This document shows positions 43,001 to 58,000 of a stretch of 64,000 nt of DNA, one piece after another. Under the pieces are notes generated by a model. The model had not been told where the DNA came from. It was given only the letters and a program-made list of their open reading frames with translations, and did no database searches. Location of the stretch: assembly GCA_028564705.1 (NCBI GenBank), contig JAPXFQ010000899.1:1798001-1862000 (forward strand). Direction: 5' to 3'. The position numbers and the translations under genes were made by a program. Each line of letters opens with the position of its first letter. Position 1 is the stretch's first letter. Source of the DNA: Apricaphanius iberus. Lineage: Eukaryota > Chordata > Actinopteri > Cyprinodontiformes > Aphaniidae.

Positions 43001-46000
43001 ACGGTGAGGTTAATAATGTTGCAAAGACAGTTTGATGTCACAGATCTTTATATTTCCTTGCATTCTTTGCAAGTTGCAAGCATAACCTGTTCAAACAGCC
43101 GCTGTCTGTTTTAAGAGGACAAAAGCTGGTCTCCCTTGTGTTTATGACAACAGGCAGATTAGATGTTAAGATGGATAGTGAATGAGTCTCATGACTTGGC
43201 GTCCGCTTGTCTATTATTACACTTGAATAGACTGAGGGGTTGCATTGGCACGTTGCAGCTTGGGGTGAAGCGACCACTAATAACCGGTTTTACTGATGAT
43301 TTACAGGCACCTTGACTTTTAGATGAATATTACTTTAACCTCTACTACTAGGGCTTTACAGTCTTTTTTTTGTTTTTGTTAGAACATTATGAACACCACT
43401 TCTGAAGGGAAGTTTATTCAAGGGTTTTGTAAAAGGGAAGAAAATAAGCTAATTTCTTAACTGAACTTTATTCAATTAAAATGATAAATTATTCTAAATC
43501 AAAGTGATTATTTTAAGGTCCAAAAGAGGGAAAATGTAAGCATTTTAATTTATATCAGGTTTTTGGCTTCTAAATTAATTTTTAGAAATATGTAAATCGT
43601 TATAAAATGGAAAATATTGTCAAGGTGACATTTTCCCATCATGCATTTTGGTCTATTATGTAATTGACATTAATTTATTTATTATAGAGTAGGTCATTAC
43701 TTAGTTCCATAAGAATGTTTATAAGAAATCTTCTTTTTGTCACTTAATTTTTTTTTGTAGAGGAAGTCAAAGTTCTTAAGGCACAGCAACTAAAGTTAGA
43801 TATGTTTAACTGTAAACTAAAAGTGTATCGATCTTTTAAATAAAACCTACACAGCTATTAGGGCTGGGAGATATGGCCTCAAATCTATATAGCAATATAA
43901 TCTAAAGTATGTATGGTGACGATTAGGGGTGCACCGATCCGACTTTTGCAGTCCCGATAACCATACCGATGCCTGGATTGTGTGTATCTGTCGATACCCG
44001 ATCTGATACTATTGTTGAATTAATGAACTGTAATAAACTTCCACCTTATACCTTTGTTGAAGAGACTAACGGCACCAGACTTAACTAACTAAATATAACA
44101 AAGACAAAATAACAGATGTAAAATATAAAATTACCACAAAAATAAAATTTCAAGTGAAAAATGTATCTTTTTTTGTTGTTAACTTATTGCAGATTTTCCA
44201 CATTTTAAGTATCAGTTCATGGTAATGGTTAAGTTTAACCGATACCAATACATGTACACGTATCGGGGCCGATTCCAGTCCCATTTTCCTGATATTGCTG
44301 CGGAATAACCCCCCAAAAGGTTTAGATTTGGAAAAAAATGTTTTTTCCCCAAAAATAATGTAAAACCAAAATTGTTAAACCTAAGTATGATGAAGATATT
44401 TTAAATTTAATAAAAGTTAATTCTTATGAAAATAAAGTTCAAGATTTGAATTAAAAAAGCTTAAAAGTTCAACAAGTTTATTTTCTGTTAAATGAAAAGC
44501 ATAAACTTTTAAACTTGCAAAGACGAGTGTAAAGACAAACACCGAACAACAGTATCCTTGCTTACCTGGTACAAAGTATTTAGGAACAGCTTGATGACAT
44601 CATCAAAATGCGTAATTGTGGTATGGCTGTATTGTCACAATCTCTACCTTTGGGTAAATTCATATTATCTGCCTTATAGCTTTCATATTGCCCACTGCTA
44701 ACAGCTATGACGTTTTGTCTGCCTGCCTGCTTGGGCAGTTTGATCTGAGGAATTAAGATTGTTATTTTGCAAATGGAACTCCATCATTTTTCTCAACGCT
44801 CAGAGATTTAAATGACTCGGTCTGCCATCTTGGTGCTGCACAGGGTTGCAGTGGATAGCAGCAAGATGGTCCCGAGTTCGAATCCCGTCCTGGGGTCTTT
44901 CTGCACATGTTCTACCTGTGCATGCGTGAGTTCCCTTCAGGTACCCCTGCTTCCTCCCACAGTCCAAAAACATTAACATAGGTTAACTGGTCTTTCTGAA
45001 TTGTCCTTAGGTATGAGTGTGTGAATGGATGGTTGTTTTTCCTGTCTTCGTGTTGCCCTGTGATGGACTGGTGATCTGTCTGTTAGGGGTGTGACGATTC
45101 TCAAAATCCTCAATTCCATTTGATTTCAGGGTCACGATTCGATTCTATTCTCAATTATTTTGATTAAAATTATTTTTTCCCTTTACAGTACAGAGCCTAT
45201 CGATTTCGATACAAAATCAAGATCGTGACACCCCTACTGTCTATGGTAAACATTGACGTCTTGACCTGAATCAGCCTAGTTTAGTAGATGAGTAGCAATT
45301 CTTCCTAAACTAAACCATTAGGAGTGTGCTATTACGATTTAAGACCGTGAAGCGATCTACACGTGTGACGATCGGTCATTTTCGAGAGATCGTTTTATCC
45401 CGATTCTCAGTTCTGCTGCTGTATTTCTGCCTCTCCCTGCGAAGAAAAGCCTTCGCTCTCCCTGCTCTAAGCGAATCACTGCTTACACTACAGTCTACCT
45501 TCATTATCTTATGTAGCAGCAGCCCTTTGTAAACCGTTGTGTTTTTACACTACGTTGTTATCGCTTACATTTTTATTAGGCAGCTTTATGTGTGCCTGTT
45601 TAAAATATCACTATTCTGTAAAAAACATTTCAACCAGTTAAAGCTGCATTCACCCTGTTGTATGAGGATTATTAATTGGCGTATTATAAATTGCACAATA
45701 CATCTTGCACTATATTTACAGCTGCATATTAGTCTTTTATTTTAAAATATTTGATATTTTATTCTAATTGCCTAATATCATATTTTTAAACTAAAGTAGA
45801 TTCATGTTTGCTTTCTGTTTTAGTAGACAAGTCAAAATTAAAAATGTATATAACACATTTAAATACATTTATGATTTAGATGTATTTTTCAGTGGGGTTA
45901 TTTGAAAAATGAATATATATATATATAGATTCATTCAGAACTTGAAGTGCATTTCTATCTTTTCTGGTGTGAGATAGCTGTATAAGTATTTTAGCCCTGT

Positions 46001-49000
46001 GTTGTTCATCCCTAATTTGAATGAATTTATTTATTTAATGTTTCTCTTCTTTAATATGTAATTTAAGTTTTGTTGGTGATCATTAAAGTAAATTGTGATG
46101 AAATCGAAATGGTGATAATATAATTGAAAAACCTCGATATTCTATTTTTGCCGTATCCCCCACCCTTTTGTTGTATCACTGAGCCTTCTCTGTTTTAGCC
46201 ACTCTTTCTTTTACATTTTTTTTCATGTCTGTGTTTGTAGGTGAGCAGTAATGGAACCGCAGCAGCAGCAGACGGTCAGACGGTGCAGACAGCTGAAAAT
46301 GCCCAGGACCCTCAGCAGCAGCAGCAGCAAGCAGCACCTAATGCCTGGCAGGTCATCAAAGGCGTCCTCTTTAGGTGAGCTTTACTTATTTTTAATTCAG
46401 ACTGAGTCACTTGCATATAAAAGCCTTTGCTATAGATGTAATAATTATTAAAGGTTATGTATTGTATTGCAATCATAATGGAGTCCAAATGCACACAGTT
46501 CACTCTGCAGTCGGTCTTTCTGCCTCTCTTGACTGAGTCGTAATCTTTTCAGCGTAAATTGTAGCATACATAAGAGGGGGTTTAAATGATTTAAAAAGGT
46601 TCAGTCTTTAAATAGAAACTTTATCAGTTTCATTTTTGGTGTCCTGACACGATTGCTGATACCATTTTACAGACAGTTATATTTTCTCTTTTCTAATTGG
46701 CTCAGATATCATCTTCAGTAATCAATTTAAAACGCAGTACCATTTGATGAAGAGGAATATTTTGTTCTGTCGTTTTTCATTTTTTGATATTCAAGATCTG
46801 TTTTAGGAGTGTTAAATTTATGAGGTGGAACCCTAAGGTTTTTATTTTTATTTTATCTGTTCTTAGGCTTTAGTTCAAATTTTCTTTTCATAATACTAAT
46901 TGGGATCTTATTAGAACTTATTCTCCTTTTTACCTGATATGATCGCTGTCTTAAAAGTGAATAAAAAATTTCAATTCTAATCAGAGTACCACAATGAATG
47001 ATAATTAGATATATTTGATATCTTTCTGCATTTTTTCACAACTTTTCCCGTGCAATTTATATAATCTAGATCCCCTTTTCACCATTCTCCTGTCACCGGT
47101 TTCTCCAGAATCTTCATAATTTGGGCAATCAGTAGTTGGTTCCGCAGAGGGCCGTCCACTCCCGATCCGAACACACCAGCAGGGGCCCCCAGAGTTCCCA
47201 GCAGGAACCTCTTCCTCAAAGACACCCTCATGGTAAAATACTTCTGCTCTGTCTTCCTGTTTGCAACTCCGCTCTTTATTTTGTGAAGCTTTATTTCTTC
47301 CACTTTTACAAGTATTCTGAAAGGATATATAAATGTATATATTTTTTTTTTTCAAATGTATTTTTACCTTTTAAAATATAAAATTTTATTCTTTAAAGAA
47401 GAAAAAGCTTCTGTTTTTGAAAGATCTTAATCTATCTGTACATTTATTTTTCTGACAAAATCTGAGTTTAAGTTAAGCAGGTCTGATGCTTTTCCAAGGC
47501 AATAAAGAAATTATAAGGTTTTGAATATTAATAACTGAATTCAAGATCTTCCTTCCTAAACAGCACTCATATTGTGATCCCTAAAGTAATCAGCGTTATC
47601 ACGCTCTCAACCCGGAGAAGCGGCTGGATCTCTCCTGACACTGTGATGTTATCAACACCTTTCCTTTCTCATCGTGCCTCCAGGACCTGTACGTGTACGT
47701 GTCCCAGGAGGAGGTGTTCTCTGACTTCAACAACACAGATGCCCTTTTCTGGTTCCACAGGGACCTGGTCTATGGAGACTGGACCACCGGGGAGAGCGGC
47801 GATGGCTGCTACCAGCAGTATAAAGAGTTAGACATCTCAGAGGTAGGGATGTCTGAGGATGAGGGGAAGGAGGATGACTCTATGCACGTTTTTGTATTTG
47901 ACTCTTCACGTTTTCCTGTCTGGTGGTTGCTTGCAGGAGGTGCAGCATAACGGCTCCCTTTACATTCACATCTACTTCACCAAAAGTGGATTTCACCCTG
48001 ACCCGAAACGCAAGGGGCAGTACCGCAGACTGGCGACAGTTCACTCAACAAGAAGTAAGGGCCACTAATACATAAACAAGCTTTTTATAAGAATTGCCTC
48101 GATCGATATTTTATCTTTGCTGCTTTGTTTTCTACCCCTCAGTGCTCAATAAATACAAGAGAAGAAAGTTCATGAAAACCAAGAATCTGCTCACAGGAGA
48201 GACTGAAGCAGATCCTGAAATGATTAAGGTGAACTGACACCCAGGACACATTCATGGCTGAAAGATTGCTTCTCTGTCAGAATGTTCTGTCCTTTTATCA
48301 TGACGTTATCACAAATGGAGGAATATTGTCAAGTTTTTCTTGCTTTGGTGGCAGAATATAAAAAGAAAACCAGAAAATTGGGTCCAGTTTAATCTACATG
48401 TATTTTAAAAGCGATTTTGTGGAGGGTGAATTTTATTTTTATTTTATAAAATTATTAAATCAGACATATTTAACATAGAACTATAAAATGGAATGGACAA
48501 CTTCTTGAAAACCTCACATTTTTTATTTCATTTGAAAATTTTTTTATATATATATATAAATAAACCGTAGCAAAATAAAATAACTTTAAAATTAATTATA
48601 ACAGAAATGTTTATTTAGAAAAAAATTAATATGGATGAAAACTATAAAATGTGATAAACTCAGATTGGGTCCCCCCTAGACTCCACCTCTTTATTAACTT
48701 CCTGGTTACGCCCCTGCTGGTGTGAGATAGCCGTCTAAGTCTCTGCGGCACTTTGTGAGCTTTGGCTCCGTCAACTTTTCAAGCTTTTCATGCTTCAAAG
48801 CTCATAAAGCCAGCAACGCAGAAGTTCAGCTAGTTGAACTTTTGACGGTGCTGACGGCCCTGAAGCGGCACATTAACCAATCAGAGCTTATAATTGTAGC
48901 GATGTCACTACACATATTTCGAATGTAGCGGGAGCTGGAAAAACCTACATTTAAGTCTAGAAAACGCAGATTTAAAAAATCATAAATAACACCGAGGACA

Positions 49001-52000
49001 GATGGACAGGTGCTCTTCAGGAGGAATAGAGAACCTGTAGTTGGTGTCCTGGTAGGAGATTTGAGCTCTTATGCGGCCCAGGAGGTCGTAAAATTGGGCG
49101 CGGCAGACTGAAGTAGCGCTGAAAGCGAACCTCATCCATACGTAGCTCCTGGAGCAAATGGTTAAACTCCTTGAACTCAGATCGCATCCGTAGAATAGGG
49201 TGTACCCACAAACGGCGCTGATGTTGCTGAAGTCGATGCTGTCTAGCTTTATTTAGCAAATACAGCCAAGACACTCTCTCAATACTATCTGCCATAGTTC
49301 AGAACGTACAGCAACAGAAAAAGCCCCGCCCATGCGCTCTTTTTTTGCTCAGAAGTGGCAGACTTTGCAAGCTTCAACATAGAAGCGTCAAACTAGATGC
49401 TTTGTGAGCTTTGCCTGACGCTGATAAAGCTCTTGGTCTGAATGCACCCTTAGTGGACATGAAATAGGATCTGTGCCTTTCTCTGCGCACCAGTGCTGAA
49501 GGCTGCGGTGTATAAATAGGTGCCATTAAAAAAAATGTTTACGCGTTATTTTTGTGTAATTAATTAATCTTAATTAACGCATTAAAGTCCCGGCCCTAGT
49601 AAAAAGTAATTGAAACTACACCTTCTGTCAGTCACAAAAAGACTGCTGTCCTTAAAACTTGCGGCTCTTTGCTGCGTCACTGGTTACAGCTTATTATTTT
49701 CTTATCGCACATGCACAAATCACGTATGTGACCTAACTGCCAATTTCACCAAAAGGTGATGCATTTTCACAACTGGAATGAGGGAATTACCCAATAGCAC
49801 CCTCCTTGGCAAAATGTAAAATTTTATTCTAAATCCCTCTCACAGAAAAAAATGTGTACATGATATGTGATGCTGTCAGATATAAGATAATGAAAGGGAG
49901 ATTCACAATTGTTAAAAGTTGATAAAGTTGTGATATTTGGATAAAAGTGCAAGACGTGCAGAATTTGCAGGGATTGGCTGAATTTGCGTTAACAGTTGCA
50001 ATCACAATATCGCGAAATCCCTGAGGGACTGATAAATGGAGCAAAGTTCCCCTATACCTTATGTGAGTTTTGATGCAGGTTCAGCACCAAGAAAAAAATG
50101 TAAAAATTTTATCAGTAGGGGTGTGAGGAAAAATCGATTCATGTCTGAATCTCGATTCCTATTTAACAAGATTCAGAATCGATCCGAAATGTTTGAGAAT
50201 CGATTCTCAGAAAATATGTTTTCTGAACCTTTTTACATTTTCGCTTCGCATAGTGTTTGTCATGCAACGGCCACTGTCACATTGACAGGTCTGATGCGCC
50301 GTAGGCTAGCTAGCACTAGAACTAGCTAGCTGTAGCCGCTAGGCTAAAGCTTAAGCATGAAAGACGAAAGAGAAATCCAGCCCGCCCCGTCTTTGCTGAA
50401 GGAAAATGTTTGGGCCCTCTTAAAGGTCTTCTCCATGCTTATGACACCCTTGGCTAAAGTTTTTTTTATTTTAAAAATCTCCAAGTATATAAGAGCGATC
50501 TTTCTTTATAAGCTACACATAAACACCTGTGGCGCTGTCCGAAAATATATGCTGAGTTCAATAACGTTAGGACTTTTAAAGTTTCTAACAAAAACAATGA
50601 AAATAATAACATAAGCCATACATTTCTGTTTAATGATGGTTGATAAGCAACATTTGGTGCATACTAAATATTTTCAATATATTTTCTACTACGTACCAAA
50701 GAACAAACAAAATACATATTATTTTAATTTATTCTTAAAATATATCAGCATTTTTTTTTTCAACACTAAAAATTTTGTTTAAAAGGTCTTGGCTGTCCAG
50801 TTGCAATTTCATGTCTTGTTACTTTTGAACCAGTTCCCTTCTCTCAACATAGATTGTAAAATCCATTTCGTGTTGATACACATAAAATAAACATGTTTCT
50901 TGTTCAATTAAAGTTGTTCTTCAAATAAAAGTTTAACTTTTCCCAGTTTTTTTTAAAACTTGTAGCTTTGTTTGGGGGTTTTTTTGTTGCCTGTTGCTGC
51001 TCTGAAATACCTTGACTGTATTTCTCCACAGCGGGCAGAGAGCCATGGTCCAATAGAGGTCATCTCTCACTGGCACCCCAACCTCACCATTAACATGGTA
51101 GATGATCACACAGCCTGGGTGAAAGGCTCTGTTCCACCCCCTTTAGACCAATGTGAGTTTTAATTCTGTTACCGTTTCGGCTGTAAACGAGTTCCTAGCT
51201 TTTTGTTTTTACCTCCTTTTATTTATTTATTTTCCTTTCTTCGGTGTCTGATTCCAGATGTTAAGTTTGATGCAGTAAGTGGCGACTACTATCCTATTGT
51301 GTACTTCAATGACTACTGGAACCTTCAGAAGGACTACTATCCCATCAACGAGACCCTGACCAAACTCCCGCTGAGGCTCGCCTACTGCCCGCTCTCCCTC
51401 TGGCGCTGGCAACTCTACGCAGCCCAGAACGCTCGCTCCCCATGGAATTTCCTACCAGAGGACACATACGAGCAGTCCGACGAAGACCAAGACTCCGTCA
51501 AGGTGAGTTTCCATGTGGACAGTTGGTGCTGCTATGGCCAATTAATATGGATGGATCATAGGCTGCTCATCTATACCTTTTATTCCTTTGAAGCGTGTAA
51601 ATAAAATAAAAAATTTTTTTACTACTAACTTTCTTCTTCGAAATACAGTCTGCAAACACACACACACTTGTTCATTATTATTTTGACTCGTTAAGTGACA
51701 TTTTTTAACAATTTGAACTGACTAAAATATCTGCATTGCACATTTTGATCTTGAACAGTAAAACTAAAAATGTCCCCTTGCTTCGATTATATGTGTGCTT
51801 ATACAAGCTGATAGCCACAGGTTAAAGGTCAGATATGGAACATGAGCACGATAGCGACATCTAGTTTTTCTAGGTTGTAGGTACAACAACTCTTTTTTTC
51901 CCTTTTCGTTTGATTCTGTAGAAATGTTTTATGTGGTTTCATCTGGTGTAGGCTTCACCTAAAACTTCTCTAGTTTCTCTTCTTCTCCGGTCCCTCCTCT

Positions 52001-55000
52001 GAAGCAGCTCCTATACTTGCTAACTCCACCGTTCTTCCCAGCACCAACCGAGCTGTGCTGACCATAGAGTTGGATCATAGAGAGTATATCTGTCAACCTG
52101 CGGCAGCTATTGGCTGGTAGATGTAAACATAATGGCATCATCTTGCCTGGTTAAATTTTACATTCTGTTATACTTTAATTCAAATCATTTTTTTTAAAGG
52201 AAATGTTCTTTAATTCTGCACCCCTCTAAATTCCCCATGAATGTCTTGTTTTAAAATGTTTTTATTAAATGTAGCTTTTATGAAAATATTCCATATACAA
52301 CCTTTTAATTTAAATTTATTATTTTACTTTTATTTGAAATAAACAACAATATTTTTATGTGCATTTAATTAAAAAGGGTAATATTTTTCTTCTATATCGC
52401 AATACTTTTTTTTGGTGTTTTTAAGAATGTATTATTTAAGAATGTATTATTTACATTGGGTTACAGCTAGGGATGCACCGATACTGGTATCGGCCCCGAT
52501 ACTGCCTAATGTACTGGTATCCGTTAATCTTAAACAATACCATGAACTGATACTCAAAATGGAGAAAATCTGCAACAAATTCAGCAAAAAAGATCAATTT
52601 TTCACTTGAAATTTTATTTTTGTGGTAATTTTATCTGTTATTTTGTCTCAGTTATGTTTAGTTTGTAAAATCTGGTGCCTTTGGTCTCTTCAAAAAGGCA
52701 CCAGAAGTTATACAATTTATTAATTCAACAATATGTGGCAAGGTGCACAACGAGGGCCCAGGCGGGATTCGATCCCACAACTGCCAGGTAAAGGTAATGT
52801 GCGCTAACCAGTCAACCAAAGGAATATCCCTATGGCAAGCAGCCGGGGCATATGATCTACCAGAGCCATAGTGACAGGACCTCCACACTGTCACAAATAG
52901 TATCGGATCGGAATCGGGTATCGACAGATACACAAAATCCAGCCATCGGTATCGGGACTTAAAAAGTCGGATCGGTGCATCCCTAGTTACAGCTCATATG
53001 CACACACGTCATCTGTGCTAATTTATAAATTACCTGCAGGTGCCTGGTGGCTGATGTCCACCATAGTGTGCAAAATGCATGATTATCTTAACACGTAAGT
53101 GTTGTTTCTGTTGGATAGGTTGCACTTTTGGAAACCAATCCGTACCTCCTGGGACTCACCATTGTCGTGTCTATTGTGCACAGCATCTTTGAGTTCCTCG
53201 CTTTTAAGAATGGTGAGTTGGTGGACCTTTTTTTTCTCTCAATAACTATTTTTAGTTGAAAGCAAAAGGAGTTTTATTGTACTCTTTCATCCAACCACCT
53301 TTTTTTTTTTGACTTCCTCTTAGATATCCAGTTCTGGAACAGCAGACAGTCTCTGGAAGGGCTGTCTGTGCGCTCTATTATATTTGGGGTGTTTCAGTCT
53401 CTTGTTGTGTTGCTGTACATTTTGGACAACGAAACCAACTTTGTGGTGCAAGTCAGCGTTTTCATTGGTCTTCTTATTGACCTGTGGAAAATCACAAAAG
53501 TTATGGATGTCAAGGTAAACTAAAACAATCGTAGTTTTTATTTTTATTTTACTGAACTTAGCTAGTTTAATGTAGGTAAATGATAAACCTGGACCAGTCT
53601 GGGTGCAAAAATGATCTTGTAACGGCGAAAAAAGCATAACAATCATATTATTAGTCCCCTTCTTGACACTTATTTTATTTTCTGCTCAAATGTTTATTTC
53701 TTCCCTACTTTTAGTTGGAGAGAGAGAACAAAATCGCAGGGATCCTTCCAAGATTGGTATTCAAAGATAAATCGACATACGTGGAGTCTTCAACCAAAAT
53801 CTATGATGACGTAAGTTTGCATGATGTTTAATGTGCAGCCCTTTGATCATGTTTAGATGGGATATAATGTTAGAGAACTTAATATTTGCTAACTGATGGG
53901 AAAAGTTGATTTTATTTCAGGGATGTCAAAACAATTATTAAAACGTAGTGATATCGTTTCAGGTGTTTTATTTCTGTTAATTTGAATGATTATAGTTTAA
54001 AAATTTTGAATATTATTTAAGGACAAATTAAATTGAGATGATTTTTTGTTTGGGTGTGGCCTGTACAAACATTGCTTACTTGACAGTTGTCTAGCAAACA
54101 GTCAGTGACACTAAACATACAGACCAGAGGCACAAAGCTTTAAAGGGTCATTGCTAAAGTAGGTTGGCTGCTCAGTGTATTGCATTAAAACATACTTTAG
54201 GAAAGTTGAGAAGAAGAAAAAAATGCACAATAAAAATGTGTGTAACCCTGAGAGGTAAAAGGGGGTTTCACAAAATATGGATACGCAGATATACTGTCAT
54301 ATGTCAAAATATTGTAGCAATATTCATAACCAATTAGGGGTGTAACGGTACACTAAAATCGTATTCTGTTCAGTCTTGAAGGACTCTGTTCGGTTAATTT
54401 TCAGTACAAAAAAATACTTACAAAATCTTATTTTTAAAAGCTGCCAATATAGAATAGAATTCTTGCATGAAGTGAATAAAAGCGACCCATTTGGGTGATA
54501 TCTAAAATAAATTGCACTCCTATTATAAAAATTCACATTTTGTAACATTTTAAAGTAATAATAATAGAGTACTGTAAGAACTTATTAAGAGCTGAAAACT
54601 TTATCATAGCAGCAACGGCTTCAGCTTGAATATCAACAAGCTAACTATTCAAGTTGAACGTTTTTGGTTTCGCCCAATCAGAGCTACTTGACAGGGGCTG
54701 TTTAAATGCTGATGGTAGCGGTAGTTGCACAAGGCTTCTTAGCGGAAAGGATATTAACATTCGCATGGTGCTGTTTGAAGTGTGTTAACATGTTTTTCTG
54801 TGTTGCCTGCCACATGCTGATCTCCGTGGATCAATGTCTGCATACAACTTAGGATTTATCCATTTGTCTGTCCCAGTTATGAATTATAACAGGGAAGCCA
54901 AAGTGTTCCCAAACAGGAGACCAGATTGAGGGGGGAGGGTCTTCTAGCTCTGGCTTCTCTTTCGCTGTTGCCATGATGCTGCTCGTGTAATTACTTCAAT

Positions 55001-58000
55001 GTGTTAGTGCAGCTACACTGTGCGTCACTCAATACAGCGTCCATACAGAAACTCACCTAGGAACGTTGTTCGGCTTCTCTTAATATCACGCTAATAATAC
55101 ATTTACATTGTTTAATGAAAAAAAATGCACCGAAACGCCAGTGGACCGGACGGTTCAACACATCCCCGTGAACCGTTACACCCCTGTGAGCAATAAATGG
55201 GTTTTAATTTTTAGAATTTAAGTGGAATAATAAAAATTAAGTATTCAAAAGTTAGGGGTGGTTTTCACCTCAATAAAACTGGATGTGGCATGTATGAAAC
55301 GGGTTGGATTGTTTGGAATGATGTGACAGTGTTTATGCTCTTACATTCCGTTTTTAAAATTCACAATTTATCGTCATATAGTATCACAATAACTGGTAAC
55401 CCCCCCCCCCCCCACACACACCCCACACACACCCACACGTATTGTGATGCATATTATATCTTTAGATTCTTGCCAGTACACATCCCCAGTAGCCATACAT
55501 TTAGGTAGGCTGATGTATCTGTAAGAAAAATTGTTTTTTATTATGTAACGTTCAAATTGCTCTTAAACGGGGTTTCATATGGCTGTAATAATAAACAAAT
55601 TTTGTCTTTCACTTATTACATTTATTTACTGAATTAAATAGTTTTAAATGTTGTCCTGATTTGCTGAGATGATTCTGTTACCTCTGAGAACGCTTAATGG
55701 GAATGTCTGATTAATGGCATAAACTAATCTTTCAGTGATGGTTGAGATTAATATACAGTTCGCAAACTGGTCTGTGCTCTGTGTGTGTAGAATAACTGTG
55801 TGTGTAAGGAGCACATACTTGTGTTAAACTCCCTCTTGTGTCGTTCTGTCAACAGATGGCCTTCAGGTACTTGTCTTGGCTGCTCTATCCTCTGTTCGGC
55901 TGCTACGCGGTCTACAGTTTACTGTATGTAGAGCACAAAGGCTGGTACTCCTGGGTACTCAGCATGCTTTATGGCTTCCTGCTAACCTTTGGTGAGTTTA
56001 TCTGATGCCTTTATGCCATTTATTGCATGTTTTCTTCTACTTTATCTCTGCTGTCTAAAACTGTGCTAATAATTCTCAGCTGTAGCCACATAAATAAAAA
56101 TTTAAAAAAAACCCCTAAATTTAGGGTTACTTAGGCTTAAAGTGTTGGATTTTAAGGAAATGGCCCAATAGCCAAACATGTACTTATTTTACCTTGAAGA
56201 CTATAAAAGCTCAATACAGTAAGTGGTTGAATTGAACGTTGAATCCTGACAGATTGTAACTGTCGTAGTTTTAGATGAAGAGACTGGGTCACTTATGTAG
56301 GGCTAACGGTACCAGTAGGGAAACCCAGACATCCGTCTGTCTGGTGGGCTTTGGGATTTTCCTAAGAGAAATGTGTTTGAATGTGTTGTTATTGAGATAT
56401 TTCACCCATAAGTGAAATTCAATCTGTTGCCATCTTCTCCAGAGTTGGATAAGAGAGTAAAAGCGTTTGTAAGCAGCCTAGTCATTCTTCTAGTCTGGCA
56501 GGAGTCTGTTTGTTTGATTTAGCTTAGCATAAACAATGTAAGTGAATGGTAACAGCTAGCATTTCTTGTGCAAAATTCATGAAAATAACAAAAATGATTC
56601 TCATTTTTCCTCGTGACCTCAATAATCTTATTGATTGGACTAAAAATTACAAGCAACACGAAGGAATCACAGGAGCTGATTTAGACTTGGGGCTACAGAT
56701 ATAACAAAGCATCGCTGTAAGCCACAGCTTCAAGGCGCAAAGACATCACAACGACCACAAAAGCACCAACGTTTTGATGTGTGTCTTTGGCTGGTTTCTC
56801 AACCCTTTAGTACAAAAGCAAGAACTATTTTCTTGCATTACTCGTATAACCTACTCAAACTAGAGCGGTAAAAACATGTTTACAGAAGTAGGTTTCTCTT
56901 GCAGTGGCGGCTTATAGCCTAATATAGTCCACGGTCTAACTCTGCTCCTGTGATTCCTTTGTGTAACTTACTACTTTTATTTTTAATCGACAATGATTCC
57001 TGGTGGCCTCAGTTATCTGGAGTAATTTCATGACTTTTCACTCAAAATACTATTGTTACCGTTCGCTTACATTGTTAATCCCAAGATAAGGCAAACATGC
57101 TGCTACCAAATTAGGAGAATGGGCTGCTTACAAAATGCTTTTACTTATTTATCTAACACAACAAACTAAATTTCACTCAGGGGTGAAACATCTCTTTAAA
57201 AGATCTTGTGGCAGATTCTGTGACCGTTTAGATCAGCTCTTAAAGCCCAGATAAATAACCGTTGCTGCATATGAGTTTCCCTTAAACTGCGGTTGCAGAC
57301 ACGCCTTCTAGCTTTTTACTTGCATCATAGTTGCACACCTGTATTCCCAGCAGTAGGTTTATTTGATTATTAGACATTGAAGTACATTCTAGGAAGTTGC
57401 CTTCTTGCTTTACTGCCTTTTTAACGTCTGGTCTCTTGTATAACTCGATGGATTCTTTCTATGCTTTGGTTTTTAGGGTTTATTACCATGACACCGCAGC
57501 TCTTCATCAACTACAAAATGAAATCTGTAGCTCACCTCCCGTGGAGGATGCTCACCTACAAGGCTCTCAATACCTTTATTGACGACCTGTTTGCCTTTGT
57601 GATCAAGATGCCCATGATGTACAGGATAGGATGCCTCAGAGATGGTGAGTCTTACTTGACAAAAATAGAAGTGCTTATGTGGAATGCAGCTGGTCGACTT
57701 GAGAAGAAATGTCTTCAAGAAACAAAAGCCTAACCTCCTTCTACTCAAATATTTAGGAACGTCATATCCTGTATGACTGAGATGCTATACCAGCTGATAA
57801 TCATGTCAGTAACGGAAAGTTAAACAACTGCTGTCCTTCTTTTCTACAATAATGTACAAGGAGGCATTTTTTATTATGTCGGTTGAACATAAAGCACCCT
57901 GTTTTAGCACCAGGCATTTCATGTTTTCTGGACAGTTAATCTGTACAGTTAATCCAGAGGCTTCCTGTTTGTTTGGAGGACGATTTGCTCAAATTCTCTT

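Noticed and set aside
52740..52830. Possible tRNA gene on the minus strand
   Set aside because: The stems do not form a convincing cloverleaf, and it is embedded in a mobile element; called tRNA-like only.
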